The notes under the pieces are model-generated. The model made no database searches. It was not told the DNA's origin and saw only the letters and a list, made by a program, of their open reading frames with translations. The position numbers were made by a program, and so were the translations under genes. Positions 51,785 to 64,000 of a DNA stretch of 64,000 nt are shown here, in pieces (position 1 is the stretch's first letter; each line of letters starts with the position of its first letter). The stretch comes from Heliopora coerulea (lineage: Eukaryota; Cnidaria; Anthozoa; Scleralcyonacea; Helioporidae): assembly GCA_030142905.1 (NCBI GenBank), contig JASJOG010000071.1:186001-250000 (forward strand). The letters are read 5' to 3'.

Positions 51785-52080
51785 CCTGATCTAGGTCAGC
51801 CCCTTGTTAGATCTAAGTAGACCTACTAGTTTGAGTAGGTTTAATAGATCTCAGTAGGTCTAAATAGGTCAAAGTAGATATAAGTAGGTCTAAGTGGTAT
51901 TAAGGGGGTCTAAGTAGGCTCTTTGTATATCTAAATTGGTCTAATAGGTCTATGAACAGGCCTAAGTTGGCCTACGAGGTTTGAATTGGTTTAAGTAGAC
52001 ATGAGTAGGCCTGCTAAAGTCTACGTTTCCTTAACCAGGCTTAAGTAAGACTTAGTAGAGGTAAGTAGAGCTAAATACCT
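51785..52080. repeat. Degenerate minisatellite, second block
   Basis: The same GTAGGTCTAA-type unit as 50,383-50,945, now between the two 440-bp repeats. The larger pattern is minisatellite plus 440-bp unit, twice. Confidence 0.78.
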
Positions 52081-52100
52081 GGTGTGGACAAAAAAAAAGT

Positions 52101-52535
52101 GGCCATCCTAAAAATACAGTCAATTTGATGTAACTGTCACAGGATAAAAAAAATTAAGGATAACCACATATTTTTAGAATGCTTTCTTGAACATCTGATC
52201 AAAGTGCTTCTGAAATAGTAATTTTAAGTGCTTAGAACATTTATCAATTCTTAAGGCTTTTAATAATAATGTGTTATGCAAAACATGGTTCATTTTCTCC
52301 TATTTCTTACAAATTAGATGATATAAAATTGCCCATAAAATCATCAAAATATCATGCAGTTCACATTGTTTAGTTGAGAACTGAAGTACAAAATATTATT
52401 AGGCTAGAAGGTAGTTTTATGCGCATTTCTGAATATTTTCATTGGGGTTTTTGTGGGAAATTAATATGGCTTGTGAATACCTTTAAAAAGTCGGCACCAA
52501 GAAGGCTGAGATGAAAATTAGAAGGAATCACAAGA
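52101..52535 (+). repeat. 440-bp direct repeat, copy B
   Basis: Diverged copy of 51,179-51,620 with many scattered substitutions and small indels along its length. Confidence 0.82.
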
Positions 52536-53480
52536 TTCTTTGCTTGCTTTAAACTGGAGGTACCACACGTGATACTTCGAAAAAGTTCACCATCAGCTAT
52601 TCTGGAAAAAAAATTGCATTAAGATAAAATTGAGTAGAGATTGCAGTCGTATTTCTGGTTTAGGACGGAAAGTACTGAACGAAGTGACCGTTTAATTATC
52701 AAAAGTTCTAAATCAGGCACCTCCAACCAAACAGCAGCTGGCAGATAAACTAGATCGCTCAAACTGGGGTCAAAGTTTCTACTTGAAGCGTCAATTACCT
52801 CTTGAAAGAGAGAGACAATAAATGGAGAAAAAATTCCAAGAAACAATTTGTGAGTGAGAAGAATCGTTTATCGCGATTATCATTTGCTAGTGAGCTTATT
52901 AGTGGGAATATTGATGAATAGAAATGCACTGTCCTAAATCACATTGAAAATTTATTGGCTGAGTTGGACTAATTAGCGAAAGACCGAAAGTCGGAAAAGG
53001 AAAAGGAACTTTTTGAGATACTCAAATATGGATTGCAAGTAATCACTAAAAAATAATGGCATCAGCTTATTGAAAACATTTTTCGTTGATAGAAAGCTGT
53101 GATCAAATCGAAGGGAGAGCCAGCTAAGTATTGAATAGTGCATACAGTAGATGTGTTTTTGAATTACTGTTGTTGTTGTTGTTGTAGTTTTTAAACAAAC
53201 TTGATAGATGATTTTGCGTATAAATTCGCGAGAGTCAAAATAAAAAAGTTCAGAGATGTACCAGGAATTTGTAAATTATTATTACTGAAACTGATAAAGG
53301 TTTGTGGACTTTAAAAACCACTGATTAAATTTAAGATTTGAGATAATACCGTCGCCCACCGCACGAAGCGCGGTGCGAGGGTTTGAAGGCCTTAGCGGGT
53401 GAGGGTACTAATCTCACCGTGCGTGGAATCCTTTTACACGAGTGGTGACTAGGGAGAAATGTTTTCGCAATTTTTGAATA
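52536..53480. other. Unassigned sequence
   Basis: No gene recognised. A GC-rich patch at 53,349-53,375 forms a small inverted repeat (CCGCAC/GTGCG around GAAGCGCG). Confidence 0.3.
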
Positions 53481-53483
53481 ATT

Positions 53484-53643
<160 letters not shown>

Positions 53644-56600
53644 TTCAAGGATCCCGGTCACTCGAGTATGGCATGTGCAAACTCGGGGACTGGTATGTTG
53701 TTGGCCAAACCATACTTAGGTTACTTAACTCCATATTGAAGCAAATCAATTTGGTCTTGTTCTTTTTTCCCTTGAGTGGATCTCTAGCAAGTTGTTTACA
53801 TCATTTGAATACTGAACCCAATATATGCTTTAAGATAGGCAAACGAAACAGCTTTCTTGGTACTTGCGCCTGGTTTCACTTTTGCAGGACATCTTAGTTA
53901 CTGGACAATTTATGAACTTAAAGGACAGTTCTAAAACTCAGCTCTTTGGAATATGCATTGGCCAACTGTTCACATTCTGTAGCAACGCTTTGACTTGGCT
54001 CATTCTCGTCAATACGAGCAAAAGACGTGACCGTAACTCGCTTGTTCTCAGGACATTTGCTAAGCGGCTGAGTGTAAACGACATTCTTCGTTGAAGTTGA
54101 AACGATGCTGATTTGTGTAAATCGAGACTTTTCACGTTCTAGTACTTACTTTGCTGATCTAGACAAACACAGGTACGTCTCAATTGAATGGGTTGGAAAT
54201 GCAAGTTTGGGAACGGAATTGTTCTGAACAGCTTTCTATCGTGGCTTCCAGACTTCATTCTTCGCCAAGAGAGACTTACTGGTTCAAATATTATCACCTG
54301 GATTTTGCTGGTGTTTAATGGCAAAATAGAATGCAGATTCTGGTTCATTAGGACGATGGCTTTTGAATAGTTTGTAATACTTATCCGGAAGGTGTTCATG
54401 GTCAATTGTTAAAGAAGTGAGATAAAACATACAGCGTCCCAAAGATTTGACCTGAGCTGAAAGTCTGCGGATCCTTTAACTGCATTCCATACAAATATTT
54501 CATTGCGCTTTTAGGGATCGTTTTGCCTGTGAAATGTCGCCATACTGAAGACATTGGAATCTATTTATGGCTTGTAAACAAGAATGAAAGACAAAAAGCG
54601 ACCAGGAAACACGCTGAAAAGCTACTTATCTTTGTAGAGCATTCTATCCTTCGGCGAAAATGTTGTCCGCTTCAATTTTTCTCACCTTTAGGGTTGTTTG
54701 TGGATGGTTACCTTCACCATGTTCGGCCAGTAATGCTTTCATCAGGATTTTAACACCTCTCAAGAAAGTTTAAAACCGACTTCTTACAATAAATTCACCG
54801 TTGAACCCTTTGTGTTGAGGTGCCGCTGAACGCTTCGTTGAAAATACGTAAGAGTTGAATGTTTGTACGCTATGTCGTTTTTCTCTTTTACCAAAGTAGT
54901 ACAGTGGAAAAAATTACGTATTCTACTTCTCTTGACTCGTTCGTCTCTTGACAAAACTTGTTCAAGGATTGCTTGTATTTTGTAGTATGTTTTGTATTTT
55001 CCGATTTTTGGTCACAATAAAAGTGCAGACCTCTTTCATGTTTTCTTTGTTTATCTCGTCGGTTTCGTAATTCTTTTCAATTTCGTTACGAAAGTCTTTT
55101 ACCCGCAGATGAATACTTAGCATAAATCTTCATCATAGCACTTCTACTAGACACTTGTAATTAACTTTGAGATAATGTAGGATTTATTACTTTTTTAATA
55201 CAAAAAGTATCCAAAAATTTTTTTTCAGTTATAAGCTACTCGTAGTGCTGATATCCGGTCGGTAACCTATGAGAATGCTCCGCTTTTAAGACAGAAAGTG
55301 TTGCCATCTACTAAAATGTCATTCTTCGAAGCTAAAAAGGTGATAAACCTAATCCTAAAATGACATGAAATACCTCAAGATCGCAACTAATACAGAGTCT
55401 TGAAACGAACATCCATTGTTTAGCAGCAGAATTGTCAGAATGGATTTCTCCATTTGTGAAACCGTTGAAGGTTGCTCTCAGCAAACGTTTTGTTTTAATA
55501 AAACAAAGTCGAAATTTTAAACGTAAATATGACGTTGAGCAGTTTAAATATAAAACAATTTCCAGTTTGGGTTGTTAATATTCGTGTCCAAATTTTGCGT
55601 TTTTCTTGTATTGCATGCCCTCTTCCAGTTATATTTAGAAGGATTTGTTTTTTTGACAATTTTAAAAAATTATTGTTACTTGGATTCTTGGGAGATATAT
55701 TGGAAGGATAGGCGAGGGGTTGTTGTGTGCACGTATTTCTAGTTTTAAGGAAAATGCCTCCTCTATTGCTTTTGGTTCTCGATTTATTGCCTTTTTTACT
55801 GCATTCATATTTTAAGATGTTTAATTGGAATTTGAGGGGCATGTATATCTTTTATATTCTAAGGATAACTCTTTGCGGCTTCGATACGCTTTTCCACATT
55901 TCTCTTGCAATACTTTTGGAATAATTATCAAAAATTGGACATAATTCTTGGATTACCATGAGGAGTAAATTAACGGATGTGCCATCCCTTTCTGCTGTAT
56001 AAAATGCAACATCATTAATAACAGTTTCACTGCTAATGTTTAAAATCATTCTTAGAGAAGCAGACCAGTGGATAAGTCATCCCATCCCGTTCAAAAAGCT
56101 TTAAAAAACACTTTATCTTTCATTGGTACTGTTGTTGCTCTCAAAAGCATTTGTGATCGGATTCATTTGGTTGATTCATCGCCTATTATTTTAATGTATT
56201 GATGGAAGGTATGGCAGACGATTTCCATTTTCTTCACAAAAGAAATTTTTATTATAATGAGTGACACAGTAAAGCTGTTCGAAAACTGAAATTACTTCGA
56301 TCAATAATTAAATAAACGCATTGTTAATGTATGACTTGGTAAAACCATGGTGTTATAATTCTATAAACATTGCAAATTTAATGCAATTACATTTAAACGA
56401 TAACATACTAATGAAAGGGCGATTTCTCTAAAGCTTGGCGAATAATGAAAGCGATATATTTAGTTATATCGAGTGGGTAAGGCAAAGTCATTAGAGTTTG
56501 CATTCCGGGTATTGTGAATTAGCTGCGTGACGAAATCCCTGTTATTACAGCGTCGGGTATTACTCGATGGAGACCCCTTCGCACGCGCTTGAATTTAAAG

Positions 56601-58420
56601 ATTAGGAGAATTCTTCTTATTCTCTAAATTGCTAAAACACATGACAAAAACTAAAATGGATCTTTGATCCAAATGAAACTGTGAAACCGACAGTTTCTTG
56701 GATGCTTCGGATACCGACAATCGAATCAGATGGCGAGTCAAGTTAGTTACACAAAGGACGAAATAGCTTTTCTGAATAGTTCTGTAAGATTTTACAATTG
56801 TAACCATGGGTAAGGTGTATGCGTTGAAAAAATTATCGCAAGTAACCATGCTTTACTACAACTACACTGATAAATTAGATTATGTCATATTTCGATTTTT
56901 ATCCTTCGACGTGGTTACTTACGGTTAGGTTATGTGACTGGCAGTTATTGTGAGGCATTTTTTTGAAATGTGTTTTTACTTGTGCTTATAGTATTAATTG
57001 TGATATAAATCAGTAATTAGTTGTGGGAATTTATTGAGATTTAAATGATAAGACAACCATCATAAAGTTGGCATGTGCAACTGGATCTCAACTTCTGCTT
57101 TAGCGCATAACTTGATTTCTTTTGGAAAGAGAACAAAAATATAAGAAACAGTAGCCGAATGGGTGAGAAGTGCAGGTGACGGGTAACCTAATTGAAATAG
57201 AATTGCAAAAAGGAATAACGATAACGAAAAGCGGAGATAGGAAACGGAACAAAATGAATGTAGAATGGCACATTATTGAGGGCGTCCTTTCAAAACGGCT
57301 GTGTATTTCTTTCTTGTCAAATTTCACTTCAACGTTTTCGAATCCACATATTTCTAAACACTAACTACATTTTGTAATCTTACAGTATATTTAAGCTTCA
57401 ATTTTAGCACACTAAGCAAAAAAAGCGGACTATGCTCTTTAAAAGAGTTCATATTAAAGCGTTTAAGAGAAATTTGTGAATTGGAGATCACCACTAGGGC
57501 AAAGTAATGAAGATGCAGAAGAAGAGGACTAAGATAGACAAAGGCAGGATAACTGAAGAGCAAAGAAACAGATACGTTAAGTGGTGAAAGTAAGGGTCAG
57601 AGGTCCAGATTAGTGTAACGTTAAAACAATGGAATGATCACATATTTTTGGTTTTAGAGTAGGTAATTGGAACCACATTGGTGTTACAGTTGTGTAATTG
57701 TGATTGTCTAACGATTGGGAGTGAAATTGTTAATAATAGAATGCGCATTTAGCCATGGGCCATAGTGAGCGTGACATGGCTACGCTAACGGAATGCCATG
57801 TAAAGTTGAGTAAATGAGTATGAGTTAGTTTTAGAGTAAATCCTGGAGTATATATTCGTGTTGTGAAGGTGTATTAGTTATTAACACGAGTGAGGTAATA
57901 GAATTCAAAACCGACCACCCGGCCTTGGGGTCTTATCGATAGCTAGACGGCTATGCAGTTGGCCATGCAGTGTAGAGTTTAATAGAGAAATACGCATTAA
58001 TAAAGAGAAAGAGAGTAAAAAATGCCTAACATTGTTTCGTGCATAAATATCTTGGGACACAACCCTGACGGCGAAACGTACCTCCTAAAGTGCATAAAGG
58101 GGTATAATATTACTTAAAACAAGCAATTTCCCTTTATCTATTTAAAAGGCAACGCTAAAATTTGTAACATCTTACTCAGGCAAACAAGAATGACTTGACA
58201 GGACTTTCTAGCGAAAACAAAATAAATTATATGAAACAAAACAAAAAAAAAGTGTTATAAATTAAATCCAAACAAAAAACAATATAAAATAACTTATAGT
58301 AAAACGTAAAAATACAGTTTTGCCCAGTTATTATCTTTGTATGATGTTTGATATTTGATAAAACCGAGCATTGTCTGTTACGACATTGACTAAAGATTTA
58401 CTAGGTGGGAATCGAAGTCG
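53644..58420. other. Unassigned, probably intergenic or intronic
   Basis: No protein family recognised in any frame. Two adjacent minus-strand stretches of one frame (54,405-54,139 and 54,135-53,938), separated by a single stop, may be an old element but match nothing I know. Other frames are short and look random. Confidence 0.35.
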
Positions 58421-58564
58421 TAGGATGAATATTAAGGCTCAGCTCAAGATTCTAGTATGAATAGCCATGACGGGATAAACGAACATGTTTTGTTATTTGA
58501 AGTGATTTATCCCACCATGGCTATTCATATTACAATCTTGAGCTGGGCCTTAATATTCATCCTA
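58421..58564. mobile_element. Foldback MITE-like element
   Basis: Arms of about 60 bp: TAGGATGAATATTAAGGCTC at the left and its near-complement up to CATCCTA at 58,564, continuing through CAAGATT...AATCTTG and GAATAGCCATG...CATGGCTATTC to a loop of about 25 bases. CATTGTCTGTTA occurs both 50 bp to the left (58,370) and directly to the right (58,565). Confidence 0.75.
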
Positions 58565-61500
58565 CATTGTCTGTTATGATACCTGAGTAATTCTCAGTGA
58601 TTTAATTTAACATTATGATAATATTACCCCGAAAGACGTATTACGTTTTTCTGACTGTGTAGTCATCATTATTATATTTTGGTTCCTTCACTATCCTAGT
58701 TTGTATAGTTTTAAATAAAATGCAGTCCACTGAAAGCTCAATCGTAATAATTATCATAGAAGTTGTGGTTCTGGTGGATACAGCTCAGTTGTAGTTTAGC
58801 AAAATAAAAGAAAATATCAGTAAGCATATGTTTTGATTTTTTAAAGACATTTTATTAAGTGATTAACAATGCTTTTTCTACAAATAAGTTGCTATTACTT
58901 TACCAGCTTGCAAATTCATATATTCAGCTAGGAAACAAGAGTGACAGTTACTCCCTTTTTGACATGAAGCAAGCAAAGTAATGGGAATGGCGTTTTCATT
59001 TTTGAGTTGCGGATATTTACTTGAAAACTACGAAGATATTCATTTTACTTTCGTAGTCATTAACTACTTCTACTTCGGTGGAATCTTAAACAAATTCTCG
59101 CAGAATGGAATATAAGAGGCGTTTACTAAAGTTTTAATGCACTGACTTTGTGTATTATCTCATAGATAAAGCAGAACACCAAATCCCAGCCTTACTTATC
59201 CGAAGTTTAACTTTCTCATTATACTCCATTTATTAAACATAGAAGCTGTCACAATAGTTTCAATTATTCTACAGTAAAATAACGATAAAGAAAGCACACT
59301 TAAAAAGCTAATTAAACTCGTTTCAAAATAACCCCTTCGCTTTAATTAGCATACTGCCTATGTGTAGTTATTTTTTTAAAGTCCAATATCAAAACATTTC
59401 AAACAAAGTAATTAGTTTAGTTCGGATTTTTCTGTTGCTCAGCTACCTAATTTGCTGATAATCAATGTCTTTACGAAAATGTTTTATCATCGATTTTGTA
59501 ACTATTGAATCAGGGAAACTTTTGTTGCGAATGACAAGAGAAAAGCCAAAGCACCATGAACGTTCGATGCTACAAATAATAGGTAACACAATTCGGTGAT
59601 CGCTCAATATCTCCATGAAACTCTTCTCTGCTTTAGCCTAAATGTTTGAAAAAACTGAAAGAAAGGCCTGAAGTGCTTTTGATTTAGCATAACAGAAAGA
59701 TGGAAATATTTGAGGATATTAAACCACTTCAAATGATGGTTTCTCGACAGCACTTTTTTTCAATTTTATCTTGTTTTATTATTGAAATTTTTGCTCTTTA
59801 TCCTTCTCATTTAGAGTTGAAGTAGGTTTTGATTATATCTAAAAGCGTCAGGAGGTTACTTTTTGAAAACGAGTTCAAATGGTAGAATGATATCTAGCAA
59901 ACAGCATTATAGAGCATTTTTCAAGAAACAACAAAAGGATGTCAACGTTACAGGGTGTAGTATGAGCATTGCCTTTTAAATCTCATTCACCAGCTTTCTA
60001 ATGGGCATAAATGGTGTAATTACCTTATCTTGATAAGTAAGTGAGGAAAAATTAACAAACAAAATTATTTGTATAAATTTAGTCCACAAAGAGCTGTGAC
60101 ATAACTGAAATAGTAAAAGGTTTTGAGAAAATTGACGTTGGTTTCAATTAGCATGTTATAAACAAACTTGTCCAAATTGTTCGGTATAATTGTATCTCAT
60201 CTTAAGAAACGTTAGCAATGCTAATCAAGCATGAGAGTAGCAAGTAGTATGAGCCCAATAGTTTCCTGAAGATCCATTATTACAGTACATACCAAACATC
60301 TGTAATGCTGACATGGAATGCTTAATCTCAAAAGTAGCTTAATTACGAATACTATAAAGAGCTTATGTTGTGCAGACATGTACATTTTTAGCTTAATACA
60401 GTACGATTAATAATTGTAACGTGAATACCATAGTGGTATCCAGATAGTTTTGCATAATAATGTTTCATTATACAGTGATTTATTTCAGAAAACGTGAAAA
60501 CAAAACATCCTTGATAGCAAAGAAAACAGAAAACTTCAACAAAAAAGGCATGGATATGTAGAGATAAAGCTTCAGTTTAAGATTGCTCCATTCCTTGTAG
60601 TGAACGTTTTTCATAAGTCGAAGAAAATGGAATACATGATTTTTTGTTTAAAAAAAATTGTTGTTCTATAACTTTTCAAATATTGCTTATTTAGTGTTGA
60701 TATGACAGTTTTCTTTCCTTTTCTTCTCTTAGTGTTGTCTTTTGCTGTGTACTATTAGGTCTCACTGGGTTGTGCTGTGCTCGTTTTTGTCTTGTGTTTG
60801 GTGATCGTGTGTCTTTGCTGTTGGTTAGTATTGTGTCATGTATTATTTGGTTGACTACTTTGTTTTCTTTCTCTTCCTTTATTTTCGTTTCTGTTGTTTC
60901 ACTTCGCTGCTTTTTCTTTTGTAACTTAATGCTTTTCACGTTGTTGATAGTGTTATTTTCTGTAGTACTGAATTTAATGGAGTTGTATTACATGGAATTT
61001 AATTAGTAATGTGGTCAATTTTAATTTATTATCAGGCATCTTTTTGGTTGAGTTTTTTTTTCAAAGGAAAACAATTTAGACGTTGCTGAACAAATCAAAG
61101 TACATCAAATGCGACTGCGTACACAACATAAACTCTTTTCTATACATGACAAGAATAGTTAGCAATAGAAGAATACAATAGTAAATGTCGAAATGTGATA
61201 TCACATTTGATTCTCTTCTTCGTCTTTCCGGTTTCCTAAGCGATATAAGAAAAAAAATGTTATGCAGTCCCTTTTTAGTTCGCTTATTATACTTCAGCGA
61301 ATGTAATCCATGAATTAAGACATCTTCGATATTCAGAAAAAAACCGCGTTGATTCATGTACGATGAATGCAAAAGTAACAAGATACACGTAATATTTTCA
61401 ACATTAGAAAATAGTATTTTAGAGATCAACTATAAATTTATCATATCATAAGTTGTAAGCAACTCATTTAAAGCTAGTAAAATGCAATGTTTATCCTATC

Positions 61501-62029
61501 TAAAAATAACAGTGTAATATATGCTAAACCAGTAATGATCCAATTCGATTTTTAGGGAAATCGTTTTTTTCTAAAATCAGAAAAACTTTAATCGATGAGA
61601 AATCTGTTGGACAACGAAAAAATATCAAAATTTGTCAAAAACTTATGTAAAATGATTGACATCTAAACTTAACATGGGATTTACTCTTAGAATAATTTGG
61701 TGCAACCAGTGTGAAACTGCCAATGTCTCTGAAAGAGCACAAGCTATTGTACCTTAAATACTGGTTAAGAAATCGGTTTAGGGAAAACTAATTTCAATGA
61801 CATAACTTTGAAAACTTTGTTGTCTTTAATTAGCATACCTCACTAGTATGTACTTTTAATTGTCAAGCATACGATGCAAAACGAAAACTAACCTGTTCCA
61901 AGAAATCTACAGGCATGTTTTCTATTAGAAATTTGTATTCAAGGTTAAAATATTAGAAAGTTGATTGCTTTTAACTCAATAAATGTTCAAACATTTTAAT
62001 ACCATTTTAGTCCGACATATGTTACTCAC
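58565..62029. other. Unassigned, probably intergenic or intronic
   Basis: AT-rich with no recognisable gene. Short frames at 60,691-61,006 are low-complexity. Confidence 0.35.
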
Positions 62030-62069
62030 CACATTCATCTTCTTCTGGTTCATTGATGAAATATGATTC
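62030..62069 (-). other. Candidate 40-nt micro-exon of a host gene
   Basis: The minus strand shows a branch-point-like TTACTAAC (62,089-62,096), a pyrimidine stretch, CTTAG acceptor, 40 bases, then the donor GTGAGT (62,024-62,029). One reading frame is open: ESYFINEPEEDEC. No neighbouring exon was found. Confidence 0.35.
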
Positions 62070-62541
62070 CTAAGAAACATAGGAGAATGTTAGTAATCAG
62101 ACATATTACTTTTTTACTATTCATTACCAGAAAATATACAATCAATAACACCCAACTCAAAGATAGGAATGTGAAAATACGTTAATTTTATTCTGGCGTT
62201 TCTCATTTGCGTTTTATCACATTCATTTAAAATTTTAGCATAGAATATAATGTCATGAGCATAGATACGAAAGTATTACTTTGAAATTGTTTTCAATAGC
62301 ATCAAAAGACCACCCTTAGCACTATTTGACAATAAGATACGGAGAATAGAATTTCTATTATGCAAGATATTTTTCCAATCTGCTGCAGCTTCGATTTAGG
62401 GATGTATGAAATCCTGGAAATTTAATATATCCAAGCTCTCATGTTTTCTCAAACATTAAACTACATCAATCATTATTAATATATCGTGGCTTCCGCTTAG
62501 GTCGCACATACATATCAAACTTCCACCTTAGGTCACCATTT

Positions 62542-62616
62542 GAGTCTCGGTAGCTCAATGGTTAGAGCGTCTCACCAGTCATCAGAAAGTTGCAGATTCG
62601 ATCCCCGTCTGGGCTC
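62542..62616 (+). other. tRNA-like sequence, SINE head or tRNA pseudogene
   Basis: Has an A-box-like TAGCTCAATGGTTAGAGCG and a B-box-like GCAGATTCGATCC at the right spacing, and a partly paired acceptor (GAGTCTC/GGGCTC). The T stem does not pair well and the base before the anticodon position is C instead of T, so a working tRNA is unlikely. Confidence 0.5.
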
Positions 62617-63652
62617 AGAAATCGTTTTCTGGGTATCGAGCTTGAAGATCGTTCATCTACCCTGACATGCACACTTCATGCTGTTGACAATTTTATTTCA
62701 CAGCACTTTGTTAGCAGACAACATCTCACAAAATCGAAAAAAAATGTTTTGCAATCAAAGTTTTGCAATGTAAAGTTTTAGTACAATAGGCCTTGATCGC
62801 GAAATAGTTTGTTTTACATAGGAATTCCCAAATCTACAAACATCTCCAAGAATCAAAAACCAAAAATGTTGCCTGTGATCCGAGCGAGTTTAAAGTTCTA
62901 AACAAAGCATCTACAAAATTCTATGTAAGCTTAAAAACGGGTTCAATATCAAAATACTTAGACCTAAACTCGATACGCAAATGGACAATATATAATCATA
63001 CGATTCATATTTTAATCGCAAAATTGAATTCTTTTAATATTACAGGAAAGGTAAAAAAGTCCTTCTTTAAGCTTTTCTTTGTACTGTTGTCTGTTTATTA
63101 AAGTGGAAAACAAATCGTGAAAAACAAAGACATCTTGAAAACCCAAGATATGAGTTAATAACAAGAAGACGAATTTTGTGTACTTTGAGTAAGGTTTTGT
63201 CGTAATAGTCTGTGTGATCTCTTAGATATTACTTAATAAGTAAGTTAGTATTAATAATGTCTTCTCTTTTATGTAATGCTAGTTCATTTTAAGAATTGAT
63301 ACAATGGACGTTGTCATTGACAAATAAAATGTGGTGCAGTGGTTATAAATATAATCTTTAAATCTTTAAATATAAATATAATATATAAATATAATCTTTA
63401 ACCAAAATTATTGTTCTTTTAATTAAAATTATGTAACAATTCATCATGATAAGATTGTTAGCAAATATTTTATTGCATAACTTGTTAATTTCCATTAGTA
63501 AACAATAAAATTATGTTACTCATTTTACGCTCTTGCAAGCAACTATGTCTAAAATTATTCGTAAACCAAGTTGTCATCATTCTTTTGCGGTCGTCTTTAA
63601 CGGTTTGTTTTCTCACTGAATGCCGACTAGATAGACTGTACTATCATCATCA
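62617..63652. other. Unassigned, AT-rich
   Basis: No gene recognised. A short AT repeat (AATATAAATATAATCTTTAA units) lies near 63,345-63,405. Confidence 0.35.
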
Positions 63653-64000
63653 TCATCCAGTTTGTCCAGCGATGTTGCCGAATCGTGGCCTTTGTAAATT
63701 GATTCTTTCTCTCCAACCGTTCTTCTCCAGGGCATCCTCCTGTGTCAATCCCTTCCTGGACAGATCTTCTTTTATGTTATCACTCCACCGTTTTCTGGGC
63801 CTCCTAGTGAGTCGTCTTTCATCTATCTCCATTTTCCATGCAAGCTTAACCAGGTTGTGTTTGCTCATTCTGACAGTGCGACCAAACCGTCTTAATCGTG
63901 CCGCTCGAATCTTCTCAATTATTCGGTCCACATTCATTTGTTTCGTAATATCTTCACACCTAATATGGTCCAGCAGTGTGACTCCTTTCAGTCTCTGCAA
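63653..64000 (-). pseudogene. RTE-like LINE, C-terminal end of the RT protein (runs off the window)
   Basis: 115 residues of the protein C-terminus: IEEKI-type IIEKIRAARLRRFGRTVRM, RRLTRRPRKRWSDNIKEDLS and LTQEDALEKNGWRERI, typical of the end of RTE-like endonuclease-reverse transcriptases. The stop lies at 63,653-63,655 and directly after it on the minus strand is a GATGATGATGATG-type 3' tail. The rest lies beyond 64,000. Open here, so possibly fairly young; clade assignment is moderate. Confidence 0.75.

Noticed and set aside
53938..54405. Host gene on the minus strand
   Set aside because: Two short stretches with a stop between them and no recognisable motif; left as unassigned.
60691..61006. 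Small genes in overlapping frames
   Set aside because: Low-complexity sequence, no start context and no similarity to a known family.
62542..62616. Functional tRNA gene
   Set aside because: T stem unpaired and the base before the anticodon is not T; better explained as a SINE head or pseudogene.

Overview
The window looks like repeat-rich DNA from an invertebrate animal, most likely a cnidarian or similar marine invertebrate. That assignment is an inference from element families: Polinton/Maverick elements with chromodomain integrases, Penelope-like elements with hammerhead-type motifs, CR1/jockey-like and RTE-like LINEs, and Ty3/Gypsy elements. No host protein-coding gene is certain; one 40-nt exon-like segment near 62.05 kb is the only host-gene hint.

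Layout. (1) 1-13,799: most of Polinton copy 1, cut by the left edge inside its DNA polymerase, very AT-rich, ending in a terminal repeat. (2) 13,800-30,364: a nest of elements. A decayed Gypsy (Gypsy-A) is split by LINE-1; LINE-1 carries a small Penelope fragment and a DNA transposon; the DNA transposon carries LINE-2; LINE-2 carries a young Gypsy (Gypsy-B) with two 193-bp LTRs. (3) 30,379-48,634: complete Polinton copy 2, both terminal inverted repeats present, in the opposite orientation to copy 1. (4) 48,640-49,975: Penelope-like reverse transcriptase fragments with inverted hammerhead-like motifs. (5) 50,380-52,540: a degenerate minisatellite (about 10-11 bp unit) alternating with two copies of a 440-bp repeat. 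(6) 53,300-64,000: mostly unassigned DNA with microsatellites, a foldback element, a tRNA-like sequence and the 3' end of an RTE-like LINE at the right edge.

The two Polintons share one gene order. One arm carries integrase, a membrane protein, the major capsid protein, the packaging ATPase, a coiled-coil protein and, next to the terminal repeat, a protein with an N-myristoylation signal. The other arm, divergent from a 21-28 bp shared promoter, carries a large membrane-anchored protein, a penton-like minor capsid protein, two fibre-like proteins, several small membrane or coiled-coil proteins, a SAP/NUMOD1-like DNA-binding protein, a small conserved protein and the protein-primed DNA polymerase. 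This is a virus-like set: replication, integration, packaging, capsid and probable host-attachment fibres. Most genes in both copies have one or two breaks, often single-base changes in A/T runs, so neither copy appears functional as read; integrase is intact in both.

Main candidates for something undescribed: a start-codon box in which AATAAA overlaps or sits within 9 nt of every Polinton start codon; fibre genes with a variable number of tail-fibre-like shaft modules; a terminal gene with a conserved myristoylation signal; and GC-rich in-frame micro-insertions that differ between the copies.
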